DNA of 35,806 nucleotides from a virus, in the IMG/VR virus record IMGVR_UViG_3300025641_000025, positions 1-35,806 of that record; one strand, given 5' to 3'. The notes under the pieces were generated by a model. It was given only the letters and a program-made list of their open reading frames with translations. It was not told where the DNA came from and searched no databases. Position 1 is the stretch's first letter, and each line of letters opens with the position of its first letter. Positions 9,068 through 17,919 of the stretch are shown here, in pieces. A program made the position numbers and the translations under genes.

Positions 9068-9294
9068 GCAATTATATAAAGACAACAGACTTTGCAACAA
9101 AAGATTCTTTGCCCTCTGGCAACCCTGCAAAACTAATTAAAGGCGCTGAAATAAATACAGAGTTTAATAATTTGCAAACGGCAAGTGCTACTAAAGCAGA
9201 TTTAGTTTCTCCTACGTTTAGTGGGACGGTAACAATTCCTGCCTTAAATCTTACGGGAACTGTAACAGGAACTATTAACGGAGGAACATACTAA
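9064..9294 (+). CDS. small tail-fibre-type structural protein
   Basis: A 76-residue protein joined by ATGA overlap to the nozzle gene and by TAATG overlap to the next. The motif AKLIKGAEINTEFNNLQTASATKADL followed by a Thr-rich strand (SPTFSGTVTIPALNLTG) is the classic connector found in phage tail fibre and appendage proteins, where a short coiled coil is followed by a beta-prism repeat. In isolation it is probably a short appendage or connector. The function is inferred from this motif. Confidence 0.55.
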   Translation: MSNYIKTTDFATKDSLPSGNPAKLIKGAEINTEFNNLQTASATKADLVSPTFSGTVTIPALNLTGTVTGTINGGTY

Positions 9295-10256
9295 TGGCGG
9301 GCGGATTCTTAGACGGGCTTATAAATGGGATTCGTAATCCCGATAACGCTGCTAACATTGCTTTAGGAACTGGCGCTTTAGGGGCTATATACGCAGGTTA
9401 TGACAAGTTAGGTGATATTGGGAATAGAGCTCTTTCAGGTGCGCAAACTATTGGAGATAGAGGATTAGAGCAAACTACGTTTCAGCCTTATTCAATTACA
9501 TCATCTACAGGTGGCATGTTTAATGTAGATAGCTCTGGAGCGACTACAGCTCTTTCGCCTCAAGAGCAACAGTACCAGCAAATGATGCTGAATCAAGCGC
9601 AACAAGCGGCACAGACAGATCCTTTTGGTCAACAAATGGGTAGAGATTTTTCTACTAGTGCTTACAATCTTGGTCAGGGGTTTATGACTCAAGCTGGAAT
9701 GGATACAGCTACTAGAGAGCAAGACATCTATGACAATATACGCGCTATGCAAAGTCCCGAAGAAGAGCGTCAGCGCATGGCGTTAGAGGAACGCTTGTAC
9801 AACCAAGGACGTAGTGGCGTTACAAGCAATATGTACGGCGGTACACCAGAGCAGTTAGCTATGGCTAAAGCGCAAGCTGAAGCACAGAATCAAGCATCTT
9901 TGCTAGCAATGCAGCAGGGCCAGGCAGAGCAGCTACAGCAAGCTAACTTAGGAAGTATGTTCGGAGGACTAGGCTCACAGCTTTCTGCACAAGATTTAGC
10001 AATGAGGCAGAATCAACAAGGTTTAGGTATTCAAGCGTTAGGCGCTTCTTATGCTCCTCAAAATCAAATGTTAAATGTTCAGCAAGCTACTAATCTATAT
10101 CCCCAGCTTAATCAACGCGCTCAATTTGAGGGGGCTGGTTTGTATGGTGAAGCTAACATGGGTGGCCTTGAGGCACTTCTTGGAGCAGGTCAAGGACAAG
10201 CAAATCTGCTGGGTGCGTTAGGTAGTGGCTTGTTGAGTGGCATATTTAAAAAATAG
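9294..10256 (+). CDS. internal virion / ejection protein candidate (Gln-Ala-rich)
   Basis: A 320-residue protein that begins with a Gly/Ala-rich, weakly hydrophobic segment (ANIALGTGALGAIYAGY). A long Gln, Ala and Met-rich helical region follows, including MQSPEEERQRMALEERLYNQG and GTPEQLAMAKAQAEAQNQAS. The C-terminus is Gly/Leu-rich (LLGALGSGLLSGIFKK) and could insert in a membrane. This composition and position, after the nozzle and before two larger helical proteins, matches the T7 gp14-gp15-gp16 class of ejected core proteins. The homology itself is not demonstrated. Confidence 0.5.
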   Translation: MAGGFLDGLINGIRNPDNAANIALGTGALGAIYAGYDKLGDIGNRALSGAQTIGDRGLEQTTFQPYSITSSTGGMFNVDSSGATTALSPQEQQYQQMMLNQAQQAAQTDPFGQQMGRDFSTSAYNLGQGFMTQAGMDTATREQDIYDNIRAMQSPEEERQRMALEERLYNQGRSGVTSNMYGGTPEQLAMAKAQAEAQNQASLLAMQQGQAEQLQQANLGSMFGGLGSQLSAQDLAMRQNQQGLGIQALGASYAPQNQMLNVQQATNLYPQLNQRAQFEGAGLYGEANMGGLEALLGAGQGQANLLGALGSGLLSGIFKK

Positions 10257-10265
10257 GAGAATATA

Positions 10266-11729
10266 ATGGCGCGTTTTAGTAATAATTTTACTCAAAGCCT
10301 AGCAAATCCATCTTATTTAGGCGGCTTGTTTACGGCTGCTGAGAACGTAGGCTCTGCTCCCGGAAGGGCTAGAGAAAAGCAAGAACAAGAGCGAAAACAA
10401 AAAGGTTTGCTTGATGCTAGTATGGCTCTTGAGCAAACCGCTTTGAAAGGTAATTTGAATGATTCAATGATAAACGACGCGGCTAATTCTTTGCTTAATC
10501 TTGGGATGCCGCACTCAGAAATTATGAATACTGTAAATAACGCTCGTGCTTTGAACACTTCGGCAAGACAGCGTCAAATAGCTTCGTTAGATAAAGCCGG
10601 ACAAGATATTAAGCGCACTGCGCAGTTAGCTAGGGCTATACAAATGGCCCGTGAAGCTGGAGATGTGCTGGGTGAACGGCAAGTAACATCAGGAAGTATG
10701 GAACCTGCTGCGTACATGAACTCTTTAGCGGATAGGTTAAGAAAGACTGAAGAAAAAACCATAGATTTTGGTACTGGGATTACTGAGTGGGTAGATTCTT
10801 CAGGGAATACGGTTCTTAAAACAGTTCAGTCATCTAAAAGTCCAATTCCTTTTGAACTCGGTAGTGGTAGGTTGGTGGAAGAAAACGAGCTAGCTGGGTT
10901 AACAAAAAAGCCGGCTACTCCCGGAGTTTCTTTTTCATTAGGAGATAAGGGAGATACAAAGTACGCGGAAGAGATAAGTAGGGCATTAGCAGAGCAAGAT
11001 GCAAAAGATATAGAAAGCGGGGAAGAGGCTGCTGATAATTTAGCAACTATAAACGAAGCTAGGCTTGTTTTAGAAGAAAACCCAGATGTTCTTGGGCTTG
11101 GTTCTGAAAACATAGATACGCTTAAAAAGGGTTTTATTCGAGTTTTAAGTGGAATGGGTGTAACAGAAAACGACCCTGTATACAAAAAAATAACTGAGCA
11201 GTCTAGCTCCGTAGACTTATACAGAAGTTTTACGCAAGATTTTGTTCAAAAAAGAATGGACGCTACCAAAGGTGCAATATCAGATAGGGAGTATAGTTCA
11301 TTTATCGCCTCTGTTCCTAATCTAATGCAGACAGAGGAGGGTTACAGATCTCTTTTAAATCTTATGGAAAGAGCAAATACCGCTGCTGTTTTAAGGTCTG
11401 AGCATTTAAGAAGCGCGGCTATGTCTGAAGGATCTAGTAAGCAGTCTGTTTATAAAGCTCGACAAGAGTGGAATAATTTTAGAAGAAATTTTCCATTGGG
11501 GATGATTCCATCTAAATCGATGACAGAGGTGTGGGGAGACTACAACAAACCAGATTTCAATAAAGACAATATGGTTTTTTCTGTACTCGGGCCTGACGGA
11601 ACTCGTCAGTTAACTACTTATAAAGATATAGTAGAAGGTGGAAGGAACTCTAGGGATAATTTAACAGCACATTCGTCTATTAAAAGGGCGTTTGAAAAGT
11701 TTGACGCTGTTTACGTACCTTTAATGTAA
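10266..11729 (+). CDS. internal virion protein candidate
   Basis: A 487-residue, largely helical, highly charged protein without Cys-rich motifs. The ribosome site AGGAGA lies eight bases before the ATG. A C-terminal helical part (DATKGAISDREYSSFIASVP, then TEEGYRSLLNLMERANTAAV) resembles segments in large virion proteins of uncultured marine podoviruses. It sits second in a three-gene run of helical virion proteins, the place of T7 gp15. The role in DNA ejection is inferred from gene order and composition only. Confidence 0.5.
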   Translation: MARFSNNFTQSLANPSYLGGLFTAAENVGSAPGRAREKQEQERKQKGLLDASMALEQTALKGNLNDSMINDAANSLLNLGMPHSEIMNTVNNARALNTSARQRQIASLDKAGQDIKRTAQLARAIQMAREAGDVLGERQVTSGSMEPAAYMNSLADRLRKTEEKTIDFGTGITEWVDSSGNTVLKTVQSSKSPIPFELGSGRLVEENELAGLTKKPATPGVSFSLGDKGDTKYAEEISRALAEQDAKDIESGEEAADNLATINEARLVLEENPDVLGLGSENIDTLKKGFIRVLSGMGVTENDPVYKKITEQSSSVDLYRSFTQDFVQKRMDATKGAISDREYSSFIASVPNLMQTEEGYRSLLNLMERANTAAVLRSEHLRSAAMSEGSSKQSVYKARQEWNNFRRNFPLGMIPSKSMTEVWGDYNKPDFNKDNMVFSVLGPDGTRQLTTYKDIVEGGRNSRDNLTAHSSIKRAFEKFDAVYVPLM

Positions 11730-11740
11730 GGAAGCTAAAG

Positions 11741-13630
11741 ATGTCGAATACTGACTTATCTTTTATGTTTGAAGAGCCTTTGTCTGTTCAAGAAAGGCAG
11801 TTTGAGGAGCAGCAAAATGAACAAGAAGACTCTCCTGAGCAGACTCAAATATCTACGGATGACATAACAAACCTCTTTAATCAATATTCTGAAGAAGAAA
11901 CCCAAAAAGCAAAGCAAGCAACTTGGGCTGATGTATTTAAGTCTGGGGGAATAAGGGCCGTAGCAGGAATACCCCAAGGTTTTATGGCCTTGGCTGAATC
12001 TTATGGGGCTTTGCCTAAAGGATCTACCGCTGATTTTACTAAGCAAGTACTGGCCTTAGAAAACAGTGGAGATATGGGAATCGCTAAAGAATTTACTAGG
12101 GATACTCTATCTAGCATAATTCCTATTGTTGCAGAGATAATAGCAACTAGAGGCGCTACTTTTATGCAGACTGTTAAAAGATCGGCAGCTATTAGTGGTT
12201 CTGGTGGCTTTTTTACTTTTGTAGATAACCCAGAAACAGCGGGCCCACTTAGTACTGCTAGGTTTTTAAATACGTCTCTTGGGGCGACATTGGCTCCAAT
12301 AGCTGCTGGAGCGGGTTTAGGATTGGGTAATCTCTACTCTAGGATAACTGGTGGACTAGGAGAGACATCAGTATCTGGTGGTAGAATAGCCCCTGATTTA
12401 GTCACTAGACAACAGGGCGCAGAGACTATACAGCAAGGAGCTGAAAGAGGCTTGGTGGTAACACCAGGAGCTGCTACTGGAGATGTTGGCTTAGCGGCGC
12501 AAGAAAAAAACATATCTGGGGTATTTTCAGAAGACACTGCAAGGTTTATATCTGATGTTATAGGATCTAACGCTAAAACAATGAACGAACTCGTGGATGA
12601 TTTAGTTTCAACTATCATTCCAGAGGGAAAAGAACAGATACCGCTAACGATTGGAAGGTTGTTTGACGCAGCTTCTGTAGAAAGACTGCCTCAAAAAATA
12701 TCAGCTCAGTTTAGACAAGAGCCTATCATTCAAGATATAGTCACTAGAGTAATGAATAATCCGGGCTCACGAGAGGCATACACTAGATACCCAGTTAACT
12801 CTATTGGTAGGTTTAATTTTATAATAAAAGAACTTCAATCTGAGATTGATAAGGTTCCGGGTACAGATACTGCTGACTACTTGATAAAGCTAAAAGACAG
12901 AATGAGAACAGCAGCTACAGGCGTTTCTGACAACTACAGGTTAGCTGTAGATTCTTCTCAGCGTGAAAAGACGGCCATAGAGGTTCTAGAAGCACTAAAA
13001 AGGGGCGGCGGTTCTGACATAATACCTAATATAAACTCTTCTTCATCTTTCGTTTCTAACTTTAGTAACACGAAAGCTAAAGAAGCTATGGTAAAAGGCA
13101 TACGTAGCTTGAAAGACCCAGCGCAGCAGAAAGCTGCAATGGAAAAAATGGAGTTTTTACTAAAGTTTATACCTAAAATATCACAAACAGAGGGTCTTTT
13201 AACTAAGTATTTAGGGACAGAAGGTAGGGAATTTGCAGAGCGTGGTGGTATTGCCCAAGCTGCTTTTTACAGCGCAAACAACCTTTTGAATGCTAATAAC
13301 AACGAAGCGTTTGTAAGGTTTATATTAGACCCAGAAAAATCCGCTAGTAGACTAAAAGAGCTTATGCCAAAAAGTAACACAACGCCAGAAGAAGTTCTAA
13401 AGGCGTTTGGCATTATTTCAGGTGAGATACTATCAGAGTCTGCTCAAGGATCTTTCGCAGTACCGTTTAAACAGGAAGAGAGAGAGGCATTTAAGTCTTC
13501 TAGTGTAGACAGTCAAGCAAGGGCTTATCGGAACTTAGAGAGGTCTGGTAGATTAGACGAGTTTATGGCTAAGCGTCCCGATGCTTATGCTATTCTTGAA
13601 GATGCCTATAAAAAAACAGCTATAGTCTAG
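11741..13630 (+). CDS. large internal virion protein candidate
   Basis: A 629-residue protein whose N-terminal 60 residues are acidic and Gln/Glu-rich. Ala/Gly-rich hydrophobic segments follow (SGGIRAVAGIPQGFMALAESYGAL; SSIIPIVAEIIATRG; LGATLAPIAAGAGLGLGNLYS), then a long helical C-terminus. Soluble ends around a membrane-active middle fit a protein ejected with the DNA. No lytic transglycosylase or other catalytic motif is visible, unlike T7 gp16. It is the last large gene of the rightward arm. Its stop codon lies next to a short copy of the RNR 3'-end sequence. Confidence 0.5.
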   Translation: MSNTDLSFMFEEPLSVQERQFEEQQNEQEDSPEQTQISTDDITNLFNQYSEEETQKAKQATWADVFKSGGIRAVAGIPQGFMALAESYGALPKGSTADFTKQVLALENSGDMGIAKEFTRDTLSSIIPIVAEIIATRGATFMQTVKRSAAISGSGGFFTFVDNPETAGPLSTARFLNTSLGATLAPIAAGAGLGLGNLYSRITGGLGETSVSGGRIAPDLVTRQQGAETIQQGAERGLVVTPGAATGDVGLAAQEKNISGVFSEDTARFISDVIGSNAKTMNELVDDLVSTIIPEGKEQIPLTIGRLFDAASVERLPQKISAQFRQEPIIQDIVTRVMNNPGSREAYTRYPVNSIGRFNFIIKELQSEIDKVPGTDTADYLIKLKDRMRTAATGVSDNYRLAVDSSQREKTAIEVLEALKRGGGSDIIPNINSSSSFVSNFSNTKAKEAMVKGIRSLKDPAQQKAAMEKMEFLLKFIPKISQTEGLLTKYLGTEGREFAERGGIAQAAFYSANNLLNANNNEAFVRFILDPEKSASRLKELMPKSNTTPEEVLKAFGIISGEILSESAQGSFAVPFKQEEREAFKSSSVDSQARAYRNLERSGRLDEFMAKRPDAYAILEDAYKKTAIV

Positions 13631-13633
13631 ATT

Positions 13634-13908
13634 TCGCAAGCGCCTGTAGGTGATTACATAAAAGAATGTAACAAAACTAAGGAGTAACAAAATGAAAGAT
13701 CAAAAAGAATACATGTCAATGGATCACTACATGAAGTCAGAAAAAGAGAGACAGCGGTCTATTAAGATGGCAGAAATGGGGATGCAAACGTGTGCCACCC
13801 CCAGCAAAAGCAACGAAGATATCCAAGAGCGTGAACAAAAGATGCGCAACGGATTCAACGGCTACAGTTACTACGTATAGCGCACTATTTTATATCTCGC
13901 AAGCGCCT
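13634..13908. repeat. 12-bp direct repeats flanking the 62-residue gene
   Basis: TCGCAAGCGCCT occurs at 13634-13645 and 13897-13908. The second copy is the minus-strand coding sequence for the RNR C-terminus (GACEI then stop). The first copy, read on the minus strand in the same phase, also gives GACEI followed by a stop. The repeats bound a segment holding only the 13692-13880 gene. Confidence 0.6.
13692..13880 (+). CDS. small hypothetical protein
   Basis: A 62-residue charged, Met-rich protein (MKDQKEYMSMDHYMKSEKER at the start, GFNGYSYYV at the end). A good ribosome site (AAGGAG) lies eight bases before the ATG. It is the last gene of the rightward arm and is convergent with the RNR gene, whose end is ten bases away. 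No family is recognised. Twelve-base copies of the RNR 3' end flank the gene (13634-13645 and 13897-13908), so it may have been inserted by recombination at that point. Confidence 0.55.
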   Translation: MKDQKEYMSMDHYMKSEKERQRSIKMAEMGMQTCATPSKSNEDIQEREQKMRNGFNGYSYYV

Positions 13909-15761
13909 CCTACACAAGCCAGCGTCTGAGAACCTTCTGTTTTATCTTCGTTCTCAATGACATCCCAGTCGATAACCGTGGGTATGTCCTTCACTAGTTT
14001 GTCATAGGTGGCCTTGTCGATCTCCTCATAGGGTGCTTGTTGGTACGTGTGTTCTGAGTAAGGTAGGAAGCTGATACCAGATACGTCATCGAAGTTGTTA
14101 TACAACCACTGTCCTACTTCCATAAACTCAGAGTCCTTGTAGTAAACAGTAATGCTTGGCTTATGTTCACACCAGTAATCCTGGTATATCTTCCACAACC
14201 GTAGCTGTTCCATAGCACCCATCTCTGACGTGCACACAGCGCCCTCTGGAGCCTTCTGTACGAAACTGAATACCTTGGTATTGGGTGACATTACATCGTC
14301 CTCTACAGGCACTCCTGCGGCCTCTAAGACGGCACACAGAGGATCGTCAGAAGAACCTCTTACTCGTCTTATGTATTGTTTTGAGAATCTAGGGTGTATA
14401 CCCGAAGCAGAATCAACAAGCTGACTGACAGTACCACTGGGCTTAACAGCAGTAACAGCAGTAGAAGGATTAATCCCAAGTTTTTTAGCCCATTCTTTAT
14501 TTGTTTGTATAGCCTCATCACGCATCTCTGTGAGCCACTTTTTAAGCTGCTTTTCATCTTTAGCTCCTGATAAGATGAGGTGATCCATAATGCCTGTTAA
14601 CGAGACACCCAGTAAGGCTTCTTCTTCTGTGTTTTGTTTCCATGTCTTACGCAAGTAACGAAAGTCTGTTAGGGTTGCTTGAAGAGTTCCAAGGATAGCG
14701 GCAACTCGTACTTTCCGTTTGAGATCCTTGAGACTATCGGCTGGACGCACAACAACTTCAGACAAATTACAGAACTGATAGGGACGTAGGATAATCTCAC
14801 TGCACGGGTTAGTACCGAAGTCCCAATCTGCATCGCGACGACCGTTCTTTGCAGCTTGCTTCTGACTAGCAACACGACTAAACATTCCGCGTTCGCCTGA
14901 GTAAGATTCGTACAGGCTCTTCCACTCGTTTAAAAACGCAGCGAAATCAGGCTTCTCTGTGTAACAGGCTGAGTTGTTTGCTAGACCACGCTGCGGGTTA
15001 GCTACGTGCCACTCTCCGCTTTTGGCTCGTCGGATTCGATCATCGGTAAGATTACTGAGACTGATGAGTGCACTTCTCCTAACGCCTCCAACAACGACGA
15101 TCTGCGCAATCTTACAGCAGATATCGTGACACTCGATGGAACTAAGCTTTCGTCCAGAAGCTGCTCGAAAGACTTCAACGGTGAAGCGGAACAAATCCTC
15201 AAGAGGTTCTGGGCCAGACGCCCTGCCGCCAAAGGTTTTGAGGGTTGCACCAGAAGGTCGTACTCTGCTTGTATCCCACTTTGGCACTTGACCTGTATAG
15301 AGCATGGCAATAAGCTCTCGGTATGCCTTTGCCCATCCAATTTTACTGTCCGCGATGTGTACAATACTCTCCGTGTCATGGAAATCCTCCGCTACTTCAG
15401 GTAGTTTAGATATGTACTGGCGTTCAACACTGAAGCCAACACCTGTGCCGCACATAAGTACGTACATCATTTCATCAAACGCTTTAGGGTGGTCTATCGG
15501 TAGGTAGCTACAGTTAAATCCAGCTACGTTATCCCGGTCGAGTGCTGAACCCGCTGTCATTAACGCTCGCATTGAAGGCATGACCTCCAGATTCGTGATG
15601 GCCTCATTGACAACAGCTACATCCTCACCCTTCAAAGCTCCACGGTCAATCCAGAACTGCACATATCTATTAACCGTCTCTTCCCATGTCTCCCTCCGCT
15701 GCTCTTCTGGTAGGTATCGTGCGTAACGTGATTTTGCTATATATTGTTGATAGGCGTCCAT
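13890..15761 (-). CDS. nrdJ: class II adenosylcobalamin-dependent ribonucleotide reductase, monomeric type
   Basis: Reduces ribonucleotides to deoxyribonucleotides for phage DNA synthesis using a B12-generated thiyl radical. At 623 residues it is compact, like the monomeric Lactobacillus-type enzyme. Key residues are visible: the active-site motif NPCSEI (Asn318, Cys320, Glu322), the reducible cysteine pair Cys84 (AGFNCSY) and Cys331 (QFCNLSE), and the C-terminal shuttle pair Cys616/Cys621 (LACVGGACEI). PSGT in the later third is the phosphate-binding loop. GGAGGAGGAG precedes the ATG, which follows directly on the stop of the upstream gene. No separate small subunit or activase is needed or seen. 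It acts on nucleotides in the cytoplasm and depends on host cobalamin. Confidence 0.93.
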   Translation of the reverse strand: MDAYQQYIAKSRYARYLPEEQRRETWEETVNRYVQFWIDRGALKGEDVAVVNEAITNLEVMPSMRALMTAGSALDRDNVAGFNCSYLPIDHPKAFDEMMYVLMCGTGVGFSVERQYISKLPEVAEDFHDTESIVHIADSKIGWAKAYRELIAMLYTGQVPKWDTSRVRPSGATLKTFGGRASGPEPLEDLFRFTVEVFRAASGRKLSSIECHDICCKIAQIVVVGGVRRSALISLSNLTDDRIRRAKSGEWHVANPQRGLANNSACYTEKPDFAAFLNEWKSLYESYSGERGMFSRVASQKQAAKNGRRDADWDFGTNPCSEIILRPYQFCNLSEVVVRPADSLKDLKRKVRVAAILGTLQATLTDFRYLRKTWKQNTEEEALLGVSLTGIMDHLILSGAKDEKQLKKWLTEMRDEAIQTNKEWAKKLGINPSTAVTAVKPSGTVSQLVDSASGIHPRFSKQYIRRVRGSSDDPLCAVLEAAGVPVEDDVMSPNTKVFSFVQKAPEGAVCTSEMGAMEQLRLWKIYQDYWCEHKPSITVYYKDSEFMEVGQWLYNNFDDVSGISFLPYSEHTYQQAPYEEIDKATYDKLVKDIPTVIDWDVIENEDKTEGSQTLACVGGACEI

Positions 15762-16016
15762 CTATTCTCCTCCTCCTAGTATACTTTCCATGATGCTGTC
15801 TTTCCCCATCGAGAGAAGCATGTATGCGCCATCAGGGTAGTTAACAGTTGAGGCCACAGCTAGTGCTTCACCCTCTACAAAAGTCACCACCACAGCCTGT
15901 ATATCAGCACCCTCTGCCTCTTCCTCTGCGCAGTGAGCAGCTAACAGTTGAAACATCTCAGAGGCTTTGCTCTCGTTATCTGTTGGCTTACCGAAGTTAC
16001 CTTCAACGACCTTCAT
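15762..16016 (-). CDS. small acidic hypothetical protein upstream of RNR
   Basis: An 84-residue acidic protein (MKVVEGNFGKPTDNESKASEMFQLLA at the start). It has a helix-then-strand layout and a Val-rich central strand (IQAVVVTFVEGEALAVAST). Its stop abuts the RNR start, and its last codons carry the RNR ribosome site, so the two are expressed together. Similar small proteins occur beside replication genes of marine phages, but I cannot name a function. The 49-base gap before its ATG shows no promoter. Confidence 0.6.
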   Translation of the reverse strand: MKVVEGNFGKPTDNESKASEMFQLLAAHCAEEEAEGADIQAVVVTFVEGEALAVASTVNYPDGAYMLLSMGKDSIMESILGGGE

Positions 16017-16065
16017 TATTTATTCCTCGTTTTTATCATGCAGTCTGCTTGTTCTCCGTATAAGT

Positions 16066-16275
16066 TTAATCCATAGTATCGCATAGGTCTTCCCCCAGCT
16101 TAATTAAAAGCTTTTCCGCGTCTTCGTATGCCCCTGTTTTGAGTTCTCCTTCGATGGCGTCCAACAAAACATGTCTTGCGTATGCCCCTGATTTCTGTTT
16201 ACTAATGAGATAATTTATATTGTCTAGGCAGATAAATACTGCTCTGAGGGTATCTTCTAGTTTTCGTTTCTTCAT
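16066..16275 (-). CDS. small hypothetical protein
   Basis: A 69-residue helical protein (MKKRKLEDTLRAVFICLDNI at the start). GGAG stands five bases before the ATG, which overlaps the stop of the DUF3310 gene as ATGA. The two helices joined by a short loop look like a small soluble bundle. There are no motifs for a family call. The overlap and ribosome site make it a genuine gene of the replication operon. Confidence 0.6.
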   Translation of the reverse strand: MKKRKLEDTLRAVFICLDNINYLISKQKSGAYARHVLLDAIEGELKTGAYEDAEKLLIKLGEDLCDTMD

Positions 16276-16607
16276 AAGTTCTCCTCGATCAGCTTCTCAA
16301 GATACCAGCGACATTTACGGAGGTCTTCAACTGGTTTGCCTTTGTATTCGTACCGCCATAAATACTTCATGCAGTTACCTTTGAGATAACCTTTGAACTC
16401 TTGCGGGTGCATAGATGCTTTGATTGCTTCTATGGCCTCTATTGAGCCAGTGTTGTAGTGATCCGGTCGTGCGACGGCATCGAACTGTTTTTCTTTTACA
16501 GGCTCTTCAATAACTAAATCAGAGGGGTGAACCGTAAAAGCAGATGTTGCGGCGTCCCATTCTTCTGGCGTAGCGTCGTCTAGTGAATTACCAAATTTAG
16601 AAGTCAT
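16272..16607 (-). CDS. DUF3310-family protein (possible nucleotide kinase, T7 gp1.7-related)
   Basis: A 111-residue protein whose C-terminal half carries the DUF3310 signature: RPDHYNTGSIEAIEAI, then GYLKGNCMKYLWRYEYKGKP and DLRKCRWYLEKLI. This family is widespread in phages and has been linked to T7 gp1.7, a nucleotide kinase. Whether this member has kinase activity is not shown by the sequence. The N-terminal 45 residues are acidic and variable. GGAGGAAG eight bases before ATG 16607 decides the start. It overlaps the previous gene by 11 bases. Confidence 0.8.
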   Translation of the reverse strand: MTSKFGNSLDDATPEEWDAATSAFTVHPSDLVIEEPVKEKQFDAVARPDHYNTGSIEAIEAIKASMHPQEFKGYLKGNCMKYLWRYEYKGKPVEDLRKCRWYLEKLIEENL

Positions 16608-16770
16608 CAATATCTTCCTCCAAGCCGTTAAATTTTTCCATATTATTCTTTATTCGATCAGCAAAAGCTATAACAATATCCTCTGAGTTTATTTCTAGTA
16701 CTTCCAGTAACGTAATCTCGTCAATGTTGTTACCGATAAGTTCTAGCATTTCATCAAATGTTCTAGGCAT
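16597..16770 (-). CDS. small acidic hypothetical protein
   Basis: A 57-residue protein starting MPRTFDEMLELIGNNIDEIT and ending in an acidic tail (GLEEDIDDF). I start it at ATG 16770 because GGAGG precedes that codon and not the more upstream in-frame ATG. Short acidic phage proteins with this pattern (a first helix, then LLEVLEINSEDIVIAFADRI) are common next to DUF3310 genes. The function is unknown. It overlaps both neighbours by a few bases, as operon members here do. Confidence 0.6.
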   Translation of the reverse strand: MPRTFDEMLELIGNNIDEITLLEVLEINSEDIVIAFADRIKNNMEKFNGLEEDIDDF

Positions 16771-17521
16771 ACCGCCTCCGCAGATACGCAATGCTTATAG
16801 GCATCTCGTCAAACGCACCGTCCTTTACTTCATTAAACATCCAGAGTCCTGACCAAGATCCGTTTGTCTGCGGATTCAAATACTCTTCATTGTGCTGATA
16901 GTAGATACCTGCAAACAACGCAGTCATTCTCTTTCCTGATGCGTCTCGGTCGAAGGCAATGTCTCTGTCTTGAACGTGTCCCATGACGGCTGACATGTGT
17001 TTCTTTTGGAGTAGAAGCTTTGCATTGCTGACTGGCCTACCCATGACCCCGCTAGTAAAGTAATGACAATAAGCAACACCGTCAATAATAACTGGCTGAA
17101 GAAACGGATAAACTTCCCAGCCCTTGAGGTTAAGATCTTCATAGCTCATCAGTCCTTCAAGTTTTGCATCGTTCTCTACTGCGCGGTTAATACGGTGTTC
17201 GTGATTGCCCAGTGTAAACACGAACCTTGGTTTCCAGATGCGCTTCTTATGTTTGCGTAGGCGCTTCTGTTCGTCTCGTATAACTTTCATAAACGCAGTC
17301 ATTGCTTGGTTACCCGCCTCAATATCAGAAGCGTAACGCCGTCCTTCAAACGACTTCTTACCTACATCATACGAAGAAAGGCTAGGCATATCCCAGTGAT
17401 CGCCCAAATGTATAATCACATCAGGCTTTGCTGCAACAGCGTAACGCGCAGCCCAGCGCAGATGCTCATGTGACTCTCCCGGTTTACATTGTGTATCAGG
17501 TATTACTAGATGGCGTGTCAT
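16763..17521 (-). CDS. calcineurin-like metallophosphoesterase
   Basis: A 252-residue protein with the metallophosphoesterase motifs in order: VIPDTQ (Asp9), GDHWD (Asp41), GNHEHR (Asn106, His107), and GHVQDRD near residue 205. These coordinate two metal ions and cleave phosphoesters. Gln11 stands where many relatives have His, as is usual in the phage VIPDTQ subgroup. Start ATG 17521 overlaps the endonuclease I stop (ATGA), with AGGAG eight bases upstream. A possible upstream GTG is less likely. The substrate is unknown; a role in nucleic acid or nucleotide metabolism is suggested by the operon. Confidence 0.85.
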   Translation of the reverse strand: MTRHLVIPDTQCKPGESHEHLRWAARYAVAAKPDVIIHLGDHWDMPSLSSYDVGKKSFEGRRYASDIEAGNQAMTAFMKVIRDEQKRLRKHKKRIWKPRFVFTLGNHEHRINRAVENDAKLEGLMSYEDLNLKGWEVYPFLQPVIIDGVAYCHYFTSGVMGRPVSNAKLLLQKKHMSAVMGHVQDRDIAFDRDASGKRMTALFAGIYYQHNEEYLNPQTNGSWSGLWMFNEVKDGAFDEMPISIAYLRRRYA

Positions 17522-17919
17522 TGTCTCCACTCCTCTGGCATGGTTTTAGGGGTGTACCACTTGAAGTCGTGTCGCTCTGCCCAGTTTGACATGCAGTAAA
17601 AGCTGCCGTCTTTCCTTCGCTTTGCGTCTGGCATTCTGTTGTCTGGGTTTTGGAAGACAAATACCAATTCCTCCTCTGGCTTGAGAGCTTTCTTGACATC
17701 GACATACTTACGCGCCTCTGGTTTGTCACGGAACCTCCCTTTGGCTTCTATGTAATACGTTATATCACCTTGCTTATATGTGAAGTCAGGGTAATAGTTT
17801 TTATATTGGACGTAAGAAATGGCACAGGGGTGATAGTCACAATTGACCAGCACTTGCGCCAGATCCCACTCAAGCCACGAGTCAAAGCCCTTTGGTACGT
17901 TACTCAGCGTTCGGCGCAT
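17518..17919 (-). CDS. endonuclease I, Holliday-junction resolvase (T7 gp3-like)
   Basis: A 133-residue protein beginning MRRTLSNVPKGFDSWLEWDL. The T7 endonuclease I catalytic pattern is visible: Glu17 (SWLEWDL), Asp45 (YYPDFTY), Glu58 and Lys60 (YYIEAKG), which is a PD-(D/E)xK nuclease. It resolves branched replication intermediates and helps degrade host DNA in T7. GGGAG before ATG 17919 fixes the start; the longer open frame upstream lies inside the exonuclease gene. It overlaps both neighbours. Confidence 0.88.
   Translation of the reverse strand: MRRTLSNVPKGFDSWLEWDLAQVLVNCDYHPCAISYVQYKNYYPDFTYKQGDITYYIEAKGRFRDKPEARKYVDVKKALKPEEELVFVFQNPDNRMPDAKRRKDGSFYCMSNWAERHDFKWYTPKTMPEEWRQ

Noticed and set aside
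15006-15404. 132-residue plus-strand frame opposite the RNR
   Set aside because: Antisense to conserved RNR sequence; no ribosome site or operon context.
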